This document shows positions 7,277-14,774 of a DNA stretch of 64,000 nucleotides, piece after piece (within the stretch, counting starts at the first letter, position 1; each line of letters begins with the position of its first letter). Source of the stretch: Epilithonimonas lactis (GTDB taxonomy: Bacteria; Bacteroidota; Bacteroidia; Flavobacteriales; Weeksellaceae); assembly GCF_900110605.1 (NCBI RefSeq), contig NZ_FOFI01000004.1, positions 310,001 through 374,000 of the forward strand, in the 5' to 3' direction. The translations under genes and the position numbers were made by a program. A model generated the notes under the pieces. The model did no database searches. It had not been told where the DNA came from and saw only the letters and a program-made list of their open reading frames with translations.

Positions 7277-7990
7277 ATGCGAGGTATTCTTAAAGGATTG
7301 TTTCAGTCTAAAATTTCTATTAATCAAATTAAAGAAATTGAGAGAAAACTTATTCAACAATTGACCGATTATGATGAAAACTTTGAAATCACAAATAAGA
7401 AAATGATTTCAGAAATTTCAAATATTTATTTTTCATTCGAACCAAAAGGCATTTCAATATTACGAGAAGTGAGAGATAAAGAGGCATACCGTAAATTGCA
7501 AAGATTACCTCGTCATATTCTGAACATCAATGGAATAGAATTTTACAATACAAAAAGAAAAATTTTTGAAAATATTCCCTGCTCTTTTTCCAATTATCAA
7601 CTGACTTTTATTCTTCACGAAAACCCTAAAATATTTCACAAGATATTTGATATTAACAATATACGATTACGTGATTTGATTATTAAAACGGTCAATACTG
7701 TTAATCCTGATAAAGAAGTTGTAGAAAAAATACTGAATCTTTACTCTAGTGAAGAAATCGAAAAATTAGATTTAGAAAATTGTTTTGAAATAGAATTTGA
7801 TAGCAATAAATATTATACTATTTTAGATTTAGAAAATGGAGATTATATTGGAGTTGATAGAAAAGGAAAAATATATTATTTAAATCACGACGCAGAAATC
7901 AGAGTGAAAGAGATATTTGAAAATTTATCTGAATTCTTGAAGAATTATAATGGAAATTTAAATGAGTTAGAAAAGTTTAATGACATCTAA
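7277..7990 (+). CDS. SMI1/KNR4-like protein, possible orphan immunity protein
   Basis: A 237-aa soluble, acidic, very AT-rich protein. The C-terminal half (about 175-228) has the pattern of the SMI1/KNR4 fold end: LENGDYIGVDRKGKIYYL, then an acidic turn and EIFENLSEFLKNY. The N-terminal half is rich in Ile, Lys and Glu and I do not recognise it. SMI1/KNR4 proteins are widespread as immunity proteins of polymorphic toxins, but no toxin gene is adjacent. It sits between mutA and the pseudouridine synthase gene, where its base composition stands out from both neighbours, consistent with insertion. The domain call is moderate and the function is inference. Confidence 0.55.
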   Translation: MRGILKGLFQSKISINQIKEIERKLIQQLTDYDENFEITNKKMISEISNIYFSFEPKGISILREVRDKEAYRKLQRLPRHILNINGIEFYNTKRKIFENIPCSFSNYQLTFILHENPKIFHKIFDINNIRLRDLIIKTVNTVNPDKEVVEKILNLYSSEEIEKLDLENCFEIEFDSNKYYTILDLENGDYIGVDRKGKIYYLNHDAEIRVKEIFENLSEFLKNYNGNLNELEKFNDI

Positions 7991-8065
7991 TAATTAAAAG
8001 AAATTACATTATTCTCAATTTTTAGAATTCTTAAACTCAGAATTCGTAACTCTTAACTAATTCAC

Positions 8066-8073
8066 TATCTTTG
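8066..8073 (+). promoter_or_regulatory. -7 promoter box TATCTTTG
   Basis: Perfect TAnnTTTG match 15 bases before ATG 8089. It overlaps the upstream TTG codon at 8071, which argues against that codon as the start. Confidence 0.65.
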
Positions 8074-8088
8074 CAAAAATTTTTAGAA

Positions 8089-9120
8089 ATGAGCGAAGAC
8101 GGAAAAAGACCAGAAAGAGACAAAAAACCTAGAAGTGCAGGTAGTAGCAGACCTTCTGGAAACTCCCGTAGCTCTGGCGAAAGAACGTCCAAAAGCAGAC
8201 CATCTGCAGGAGGTGCGCGTAAACCTAAGACAACAAGAGGTGGCGACCGTAATTTTGACAGTAGAGACAAATACGAAAATGGCGATAAAAAGCCTTTCAA
8301 TAAAAAGCCTTCAAACAAAAAACCATACATCCGACCAGAAACCGCTGAGGACAAAACCAAATCTTTCATCCAAAGAAGAAGATTGGAAAAAATCAGTAAA
8401 GAGGTTCATAAAGATACCATCAGGCTTAATAAGTATATTGCGAATTCTGGGATTTGCAGTAGAAGAGAAGCAGACGAATTGATTGCGCAAGGTCTTGTGG
8501 AAGTGAACGGAAAAGTGGTGACAGAAATGGGTTATCAGGTTCAGAAAACGGATAGAGTGGTTTTCGACAGCCAAAATATCACACCAGAAAAACCGGTTTA
8601 TGTTCTATTGAACAAACCAAAAGGTTACATCTCAACTACCAAAGACGAAAAAGCAAGAAAAACAGTGATGGATTTGACTGCAAATGCGTCGCCGTATAGA
8701 ATTTTCCCAGTTGGAAGATTGGACAGACAAACGACTGGTGTCATCCTTTTGACAAACGACGGTCACATCACGAAAAAACTGACGCATCCATCTTTTGCTA
8801 TGAGAAAGATCTATCACGTTGTGTTGGATAGAAAATTGACGAATGATGATATGAAGTTGATCGGCGAAGGAATCCGTTTGGAAGAAGGTGTTGCAGAGGT
8901 TGACAGCATCTCATTCATCGAAGGGAAACCGAAAAATGAAGTTGGCATCGAGATCCACATCGGATGGAATAGAGTAGTTCGCAGAATTTTCCAGAAATTG
9001 GGTTATGAAGTGGAAGGACTTGACCGTGTGATGTTCGCTGGACTTACCAAGAAAAATATCAAAAGAGGACACTGGAGAATCCTAACGGAACAAGAAGTGA
9101 ACAATTTGAAAATGCTATAA
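8089..9120 (+). CDS. RluB-family rRNA pseudouridine synthase with basic N-terminal extension
   Basis: A 343-aa enzyme of the RsuA/RluB/E/F family that turns uridine into pseudouridine in ribosomal RNA. The first 100 or so residues are a low-complexity Arg/Ser/Lys/Pro-rich extension (SSRPSGNSR, RPSAGGARKPK, NKKPSNKKPY). An S4 RNA-binding domain follows (RLNKYIANSGICSRREADELI, about 107-150), then the synthase core with the catalytic aspartate in GRLDRQTTGVILLTND (about 209-224) and KIYHVVLDR. RluB acts at 23S position 2605 in E. coli; the exact target here is not provable. I start at ATG 8089 because the promoter box covers the upstream TTG. Confidence 0.88.
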   Translation: MSEDGKRPERDKKPRSAGSSRPSGNSRSSGERTSKSRPSAGGARKPKTTRGGDRNFDSRDKYENGDKKPFNKKPSNKKPYIRPETAEDKTKSFIQRRRLEKISKEVHKDTIRLNKYIANSGICSRREADELIAQGLVEVNGKVVTEMGYQVQKTDRVVFDSQNITPEKPVYVLLNKPKGYISTTKDEKARKTVMDLTANASPYRIFPVGRLDRQTTGVILLTNDGHITKKLTHPSFAMRKIYHVVLDRKLTNDDMKLIGEGIRLEEGVAEVDSISFIEGKPKNEVGIEIHIGWNRVVRRIFQKLGYEVEGLDRVMFAGLTKKNIKRGHWRILTEQEVNNLKML

Positions 9121-9168
9121 ATAGCTTTTGGCTGGTTGCTTTTTGCGGTTGGCTTTTAGAAAATATTA

Positions 9169-9192
9169 AAGACTGAAGAAATTCGGTCTTTT
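9169..9192 (+). terminator. intrinsic terminator
   Basis: AAGACTGAA / TTCGGTCTT hairpin with one mismatch, followed by T6, about 50 bases after the pseudouridine synthase stop. The remaining gap to 9403 holds no convincing gene. Confidence 0.7.
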
Positions 9193-9403
9193 TTGTTTTG
9201 TCAAAATTACTTTTTAGAATTATGACGGTGAATAAAGCCGAAGAGATCCAAGAGATCATTTTAAATCTCAATGTAGTGGCGTAATACTTGATGGCTTAAA
9301 TTCATTGATATAACATCATTGATGAGATCAGTAGGTTCAACAATTTTATTTTTGATGCAATATTTTATTTTCATTTGAGTTTAATAGTCATTCTCAATTT
9401 AAG

Positions 9404-10852
9404 ATGCTTAGGTTATTCTGTTTTTGTTTGTTTCTGTTCTGTTTTTTTAAAATGACGGCACAAAACAATTTTTCGTTTCTCAATGATAATTATAGTGGGA
9501 TCAACTCTGCAGGATTATCGCCAACGCAACCTTATTTCAATCAACATCCTTGGGATGTCAATCTGATATCTGCTGATGTATTTCTTCAGAATAACTATGC
9601 TTATATTTCGCAACAAAGTCTTTTGGGCTTAGCTAGCAATCCCATACAAGCTGCAAACCCAAGAAAAAATATCACAGGTGAAAATCAAGCCAACGTTTTT
9701 GATTTTTACAACAAAGGAAAAGCTGACCTTTTGGTAGCTTCTGAAATTTTGGGACCTTCCTTTTCAATGACTGCAAACATTCGGGAAAAAAAGTATGTTT
9801 TTGGTCTATTCAGCAGGATGAGAACCTACAATTCTTTCCTGGGTTTTGACAATTACTTTCGCTTTGGTAATCAGATGATTCCACAACCAGATGACTACAA
9901 GATGAAACCTTTCGATACCAATGTGATGAACTGGAACGAGATCGGGATCAACGCTGCCACAACGATCTTTCCCAATTCGGACAAACAGTGGATTCTCGGA
10001 ATCAATGTGAAATATGCCATAGGTCTGGACGCGGCAAATATCATTAGTCATCAGGATATTGAATTAACTTCGACTGAGCCGGCCATTGGCGAAAACCCCA
10101 ATCGCAGAAGTATCTACGCTTCCAACTACAACTTGACAGCAAGCTACATCACCAATTACAACTTTGAAAGCAAACGGTACGAATACAAACAAAATGGATC
10201 TGGTCTTGGTCTGGATGTCGGGATTGCAGTGGTCGACAGAGATCCTAGAGAAGACGAATACAATTCTAAATTATCCTTTAATATTTTGGATATTGGTGCT
10301 GTGAATTTTAAAAATGGCATCAACCACGAATTCAAAAATGGAAACACGATATGGCTACAAAACAATCCAAATTTTGACAACCAGAAATTTGAAAGCCCAG
10401 AGCAATATTTGAGACTACTTAGCCAGGAAACTTATGGAAATGAGAATGCTTCGTTTATTGGGAATGGTTTCAAAATAGGTCTGCCGACAAGCATCAACAT
10501 CAATTACAGTCAGCGCATCAAAGAGCATCATTTTGTTAATGTCAATTGGATCCAGCGTGTTCCGATCTTCGAAAATTCTTTGAAACGAAATAATATCGTC
10601 AATGCCAATTATTCTATTCAAAAGGAAGGAATTGGTTATGGTATTTCATCTACCTTATCAGAATATAAAAGCTTGCAATTTGGTGGCTACGTCAGACTTG
10701 GACCTTTGATCTTGGGAAGCGAAAATGTATTTCCAATTCTATTTAAACAAAAAAAACTTCACAATGCCAATGTCTATTTGGCAATCAAATTCTATCCTTT
10801 TTGGGACAGTGCTTTCAAACGTCACCGACGACAAGATTGTGATTGTGACTAG
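9404..10852 (+). CDS. DUF5723-like outer-membrane/exported protein
   Basis: A 482-aa exported protein with a hydrophobic signal peptide (about 1-19, ending MTAQ). The mature start NFSFLNDNYSGINSAGLSPT, followed by the NLISADVFLQNNYAYIS stretch, resembles DUF5723 proteins of Bacteroidota. Most of the chain alternates polar and aromatic residues as in beta-barrels (IGLPTSININYSQRI, FGGYVRLGPLILGSENV). The C-terminus is short, polar and Cys-containing (RRQDCDCD), with no T9SS sorting tail. I infer an outer-membrane barrel of unknown function. It is converging with the helicase gene, the stop codons being two bases apart. Confidence 0.65.
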   Translation: MLRLFCFCLFLFCFFKMTAQNNFSFLNDNYSGINSAGLSPTQPYFNQHPWDVNLISADVFLQNNYAYISQQSLLGLASNPIQAANPRKNITGENQANVFDFYNKGKADLLVASEILGPSFSMTANIREKKYVFGLFSRMRTYNSFLGFDNYFRFGNQMIPQPDDYKMKPFDTNVMNWNEIGINAATTIFPNSDKQWILGINVKYAIGLDAANIISHQDIELTSTEPAIGENPNRRSIYASNYNLTASYITNYNFESKRYEYKQNGSGLGLDVGIAVVDRDPREDEYNSKLSFNILDIGAVNFKNGINHEFKNGNTIWLQNNPNFDNQKFESPEQYLRLLSQETYGNENASFIGNGFKIGLPTSININYSQRIKEHHFVNVNWIQRVPIFENSLKRNNIVNANYSIQKEGIGYGISSTLSEYKSLQFGGYVRLGPLILGSENVFPILFKQKKLHNANVYLAIKFYPFWDSAFKRHRRQDCDCD

Positions 10853-10854
10853 AA

Positions 10855-11997
10855 TTAATAGCCGTGAAGGTCAATTCCCTCTGTTCTTTGTAAGGTCACC
10901 TTTTTGCCCATTTTCTTTTGGATCACGCGGAAATGTTGCAACTCGTCATCCGTCAGGATATTGATGGCGGTTCCTTTTTCTCCTGCACGACCAGTTCTAC
11001 CAATTCTGTGAATGTAATCCAAAGGCGAACGTGGCAATTCGTAGTTGATGACGCATGGCAAAGAATCGATGTGAATCCCACGACCAAGCAGGTCCGTCGC
11101 TACCAAGATCTGAGCGCCATTCACTTTGAATTCCTCCAAGTTATTTCGTCTGGCACCTTGTGATTTCTGCCCGTGGATGGCAACCGCTTTTATTTTATTT
11201 TTTTTCAGTTTCTCGACCAGATTATCTGCAGAGCGAGTAGAAGAAACGAAGATTAATGCTTTCTCAACCTTTTTTTCTTTGATCAAATATCTTAAAAATG
11301 GACCTTTATTTTCTGGCGAAACATGGTAGGCAATTTGTTCAATATCATCGATCTGAATTTCTTCTTTCTTAATTTCAATCAAAGTCGGGTTGATGGAAAG
11401 CCGTTCTTTCATCTCAGAAACCTTGTCATCCAGAGTTGCAGAGAACAGAGTCACTTGTTTCATCACAGGCATTAGTCCGAAAAGTTTATTCATCTCTTCG
11501 CCAAAACCAAGTTGGAACATCTTATCTGCCTCGTCAATGACCAAATGTTGGATTCCAGAGATACTCAACGCATTATGCTCGATCAAGTCTAACAATCGTC
11601 CTGGCGTCGAAATCAGAACTTCTACACCAAACATGCCCTTCATCTGTGGATTGATGGAAACACCGCCATAGACTGCCATCGTTCGGATGTCACGCTTCAG
11701 ATTATCTGTAAAAGCCCGGAACACTTCATCGATCTGGATGGCCAATTCTCGAGTCGGAACCAATATTAAAACCTGAATATTTCGGTCTTTCTTTACTTCT
11801 GTATTTTGTAACTTCTCCAAGATCGGCATTACAAAACAAGCCGTTTTTCCGGAACCTGTCTGCGCAATTCCCATCAGGTCTTTTCCTTCCAAGATCACTG
11901 GAATGGCCTGTTCTTGGATTGGAAACGGCTTCAAATAACCTAGTTTTTTGACAGAATTGATGATGTTGCTTGATAATCCTAACGACTCGAATGACAT
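10855..11997 (-). CDS. DEAD-box RNA helicase (RhlE type)
   Basis: A 380-aa ATP-dependent RNA helicase with all core motifs in order: Q motif (KPFPIQEQAIP, about 24-34), motif I AQTGSGKT (about 45-52), Ia PTRELA, Ib TPGRLLD, II DEAD (about 153-156), III SAT, IV ALIFVSSTRSAD, V ATDLLGRGIHID and VI HRIGRTGRAG. There is almost no C-terminal tail beyond the core, unlike longer RhlE or CsdA proteins. Roles in this family include ribosome assembly and RNA decay; the specific one is not shown by the sequence. A -7 box lies 17 bases upstream. Confidence 0.95.
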   Translation of the reverse strand: MSFESLGLSSNIINSVKKLGYLKPFPIQEQAIPVILEGKDLMGIAQTGSGKTACFVMPILEKLQNTEVKKDRNIQVLILVPTRELAIQIDEVFRAFTDNLKRDIRTMAVYGGVSINPQMKGMFGVEVLISTPGRLLDLIEHNALSISGIQHLVIDEADKMFQLGFGEEMNKLFGLMPVMKQVTLFSATLDDKVSEMKERLSINPTLIEIKKEEIQIDDIEQIAYHVSPENKGPFLRYLIKEKKVEKALIFVSSTRSADNLVEKLKKNKIKAVAIHGQKSQGARRNNLEEFKVNGAQILVATDLLGRGIHIDSLPCVINYELPRSPLDYIHRIGRTGRAGEKGTAINILTDDELQHFRVIQKKMGKKVTLQRTEGIDLHGY

Positions 11998-12014
11998 AAA
12001 ATAATGATTTGCTG

Positions 12015-12022
12015 CAAAGATA
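12015..12022 (-). promoter_or_regulatory. -7 promoter box TATCTTTG (minus) for the helicase
   Basis: Plus-strand CAAAGATA, i.e. TATCTTTG on the minus strand, 17 bases before the helicase ATG. Confidence 0.6.
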
Positions 12023-12040
12023 AGTTATTGAAATTGGTTT

Positions 12041-12547
12041 CTACTGATTTTTAGAATTCAAGATGGTTTCAAATTTCTCAAGAATCGAATTTTCTGTATC
12101 AGAGAAATTAATAAAATATCGTGTTTGCCAAATTTTGGTTTTCTCAGCTTGTTTGCTGGTTGGAAAATGCCAGTCCGAGTAAATCCTGAATCCGCGTTTT
12201 CCCGCTTTTAATTGACTGGAAATCAAATCTTCTTTTTCTAAAATCGATTTTGGAAAAATGAAAAATCCAGCTTTCGCATCTTCTTCCATTAAAATAATAT
12301 AGAAATCAGAATCATCATCAACATCAAAAGGAACTGTTTTCCTGTTTTGATCTCGCTTCCAAAATGTAACGAATTGTCCAATTTTCTTCGGCGTCAATTT
12401 TGACTTTCTGAATTTGATCTTAATGTCATTGATTTTAAAATCAAACCCAAAATACTCGTCAGCTTCCTTGTCTGGATGTATTTCTGAAAGATGATAGTTC
12501 AAAGGTTTGAAAATCAAATCATCAAGTTTATAGATTTCGTTGATCAT
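12041..12547 (-). CDS. MepB-like protein
   Basis: A 168-aa soluble protein of the MepB family, named from the Staphylococcus aureus mepRAB multidrug efflux locus where its function is still unknown. Recognisable pieces are YFGFDFKINDIKIKFRKSK, TPKKIGQFVTFWKRD (about 52-66), the VPFDVDDDSDFYIIL block, GFFIFPKSIL and GKRGFRIYSDWHFP (about 117-130), then a KTKIWQTRYF end. No MepA-type MATE pump or MarR regulator is adjacent. It lies nine bases downstream of the GNAT gene and is probably cotranscribed with it. Confidence 0.85.
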   Translation of the reverse strand: MINEIYKLDDLIFKPLNYHLSEIHPDKEADEYFGFDFKINDIKIKFRKSKLTPKKIGQFVTFWKRDQNRKTVPFDVDDDSDFYIILMEEDAKAGFFIFPKSILEKEDLISSQLKAGKRGFRIYSDWHFPTSKQAEKTKIWQTRYFINFSDTENSILEKFETILNSKNQ

Positions 12548-12555
12548 TTGGTAAT

Positions 12556-13626
12556 TTAAGTAAACGAGAAATCGCCATCGCCATCTTTAAAGTCATATTG
12601 AAAATCTTTTCCAATTTTTTCCTTTAGATTTTTATGAATAAGATACTTTCTCAAAAGTTGACGTTTGTAAATTGCGCTTGGAGATTTATTTTTATTAATA
12701 GCAGCATTCAGCTTATCATCAAAGATGGTCATCATTTTGACCTTGTATTTTTTGATGATCTTTGGAAGAATATCTGAAATCAGATTCTCGTTCCCAAAAT
12801 AATAATGGACTTTGAGATGAGAATTTCGGAGCGAACAAAGCATCGTTGCGACGATTTGTTGTTGCTGATAGATATTGACCCAAAACATTTCATAATCTTT
12901 CGAAAATGAGGAAAAGAGATAATTTGGCTGTTCTCTTTCTCTGGAGAGCCATGGGAAATCTAGGATCCAGCGGAATTCCGGAGAACTTCTTCCAATAGGA
13001 TTTGTTTTCTGTTGGCTGATAAATTTCTCAAGGTCTTTATCAAAAGTTTTCGTGACTTTGTAAAGATGATTCTTTCCATTGCTGAGATACGGAATGAAAA
13101 TATTGAGAAGATTATCCAACCTTTTCAGCCATTTTTTGTTGTTCTCAAAAACAGGTTTTTTGGTGGGCAAAAGTTCTGCGAGATTGGATTTGAAATAATA
13201 ACGAACGGCTTTCTTAGGATCCAGATAATCAAAGAAACCCAGCTTATTGTACAAACCTTCTGCACTTGCCGTGAATTCTGTGATCATTAGGCTTTTGTTG
13301 TAAGAATCCTCAGCAGCGTAGAGTAATTTTTGAGCGATCTGCTTACCGCGGAATTTTTCGCTAACCGACAAAGTAGAAAGCCAGCCAAAATGAAATTTTT
13401 CACCTTTGGAATTAGTAATGTCATCTGGCAATATTCCAAGATAGCCAGCCAGATCATCTTCAGAATATGCTAAAAACAGAAGAATATCTTCAGAACGTGC
13501 GCGTGGATTTTGAATATGAGAAAGTTCCCTTAGTTCGGAAATCGGTGCAAATGGAAATTTTTGAAATTCCTCGGAGTTTGTAAATCCTTTGAGTTGTTCT
13601 TTGTCGAGTCCTACGATATTGATCAC
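12556..13626 (-). CDS. GNAT-family N-acetyltransferase
   Basis: A 356-aa protein. The N-terminal part (about 40-140) is a GNAT acetyltransferase fold, with LAGYLGILPDD, WLSTLSVSEKFRGKQIAQKLLYAAED containing the acetyl-CoA-binding pattern (R-G-K-x-I-A), and a YNKLGFFDY end. The remaining 200 residues (WILDFPWLSRE, FWVNIYQQQ) look like a second, diverged GNAT-like half. The substrate is unknown. The start is GTG at 13626, 16 bases from a minus-strand TATATTTG box. Its position between a polysaccharide deacetylase gene and mepB is conserved-looking but not explained. Confidence 0.75.
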   Translation of the reverse strand: MINIVGLDKEQLKGFTNSEEFQKFPFAPISELRELSHIQNPRARSEDILLFLAYSEDDLAGYLGILPDDITNSKGEKFHFGWLSTLSVSEKFRGKQIAQKLLYAAEDSYNKSLMITEFTASAEGLYNKLGFFDYLDPKKAVRYYFKSNLAELLPTKKPVFENNKKWLKRLDNLLNIFIPYLSNGKNHLYKVTKTFDKDLEKFISQQKTNPIGRSSPEFRWILDFPWLSREREQPNYLFSSFSKDYEMFWVNIYQQQQIVATMLCSLRNSHLKVHYYFGNENLISDILPKIIKKYKVKMMTIFDDKLNAAINKNKSPSAIYKRQLLRKYLIHKNLKEKIGKDFQYDFKDGDGDFSFT

Positions 13627-13642
13627 AAAAAAATAGTTTCAA

Positions 13643-13650
13643 CAAATATA
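13643..13650 (-). promoter_or_regulatory. -7 promoter box TATATTTG (minus) for the GNAT gene
   Basis: Plus-strand CAAATATA gives TATATTTG on the minus strand, 16 bases before the GTG start of the acetyltransferase. Confidence 0.5.
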
Positions 13651-13676
13651 AGCAACACTTTATTCAAAGCATAATT

Positions 13677-14696
13677 TCAACTTCTGATAATCCTATTTTT
13701 ATTGAATTTCTTTAAAAATTGATAATACAGAATTTCATTTTTCAAAATCTCTTCCGCTGAATAATTTCCGATCTCAATTGGAATTCTTTGCAGGTTTTTT
13801 GGATTGGAATCCAGCTTGAGTCCTGCAGCTCCGAACGTAAATTTCAAATCAGTATTTCGCTTGAAAATTGAATCAAAAAATTGATTTTCAACCAAGTGAT
13901 CGGTAAATGGAAAGGCAAACGAGTCATTTAAGAATTCATTTTCTCTCATGTAATCCAAAGATCGTTGTGTGTTTGCCAACTGATCCTCCAATGACAATTG
14001 ATTGTACAGCGGATGATCCCAACCATGCGAGCTGATCCCAAAACCATCATTTTTTAATTTTAATAATTGCTCGGTCGTCAAGTAAACTGGTTTGTTTTTC
14101 AAATAAATATCAAAGTTGATTTCTAAAAGATCAGCGATCAAATCAAGCTGTCCTCGGTTTTTATATTTGATTTTAAGGATTGAATCTAAATTAATCTTCA
14201 AATCATTTCCGAAGTCTGGCAATTGGCTTATTTTACTTTGAAGCGTTTCATTTCCAGTGATTTCCGAAACTAGTAAACTGGCCTTATTTCGCCACATCAA
14301 CTCTTTATTATCAATGAATTTTGGATTGATGAAATTGACAGCGTAGATTCCTTTTCGCTTTAGAATAGGATAGATGATGTCATAAAATTCTGCATAACCA
14401 TCATCGAAGGTCAAGAGGATTGTTGGCTTTTTGGTTGTTACTTTTTCTGTTTTTTGTTTGAGAAAAGTTTCCCAATTGATGAACTCAAAATGCTTTGACA
14501 AAAAATCCAGATCATGTTCAAATTGCTTCACAGAACGATACGGAAACAAATGTTTTGCGTGTTTTAAATACGCATCGGAAACCAAATGATAAACCAAGAT
14601 CTGATTACCAAACGGCAACAAATTAGAAAATCTCCCGAATGAAAAATTCTTGGTAATTGGATTCGATATTTTGAAGAATTTAGTTTTGAAACTCAA
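13677..14696 (-). CDS. polysaccharide deacetylase family protein
   Basis: A 339-aa protein with a NodB-type carbohydrate esterase domain. The catalytic first motif TFDDGYAEF lies near residues 96-104, and the metal-binding histidines are in SSHGWDHP near 218-225 (H-x3-H). A later FAFPF segment fits the family's R/P motif. Such enzymes remove acetyl groups from N-acetylhexosamines in cell wall or surface glycans. There is no clear signal peptide. The best start is TTG at 14696: an in-frame stop lies five codons upstream and no ATG is available before the conserved region. It precedes the GNAT gene by 50 bases. Confidence 0.82.
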   Translation of the reverse strand: MSFKTKFFKISNPITKNFSFGRFSNLLPFGNQILVYHLVSDAYLKHAKHLFPYRSVKQFEHDLDFLSKHFEFINWETFLKQKTEKVTTKKPTILLTFDDGYAEFYDIIYPILKRKGIYAVNFINPKFIDNKELMWRNKASLLVSEITGNETLQSKISQLPDFGNDLKINLDSILKIKYKNRGQLDLIADLLEINFDIYLKNKPVYLTTEQLLKLKNDGFGISSHGWDHPLYNQLSLEDQLANTQRSLDYMRENEFLNDSFAFPFTDHLVENQFFDSIFKRNTDLKFTFGAAGLKLDSNPKNLQRIPIEIGNYSAEEILKNEILYYQFLKKFNKNRIIRS

Positions 14697-14710
14697 TGTT
14701 TGTAGGATTT

Positions 14711-14749
14711 AAAAAAAACTTTGCCAAAGTCCTGGACTCTGGCAAAGTT
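14711..14749 (-). terminator. intrinsic terminator of the S46 peptidase gene
   Basis: Ten-base stem AACTTTGCCA / TGGCAAAGTT; on the minus strand it is followed by T8. It lies between the peptidase and deacetylase genes. Confidence 0.85.
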
Positions 14750-14774
14750 AATATTTTAAAAATGTTTTGAAGTA

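Noticed and set aside
9222-9284. 20-codon ORF after the pseudouridine synthase terminator
   Set aside because: Very short, no promoter box or homologue I recognise; probably chance or a gene remnant.
12556-14696. Possible glycan-modification operon (deacetylase + GNAT)
   Set aside because: GNAT gene has its own promoter box and its substrate is unknown; adjacency alone does not show a joint pathway.
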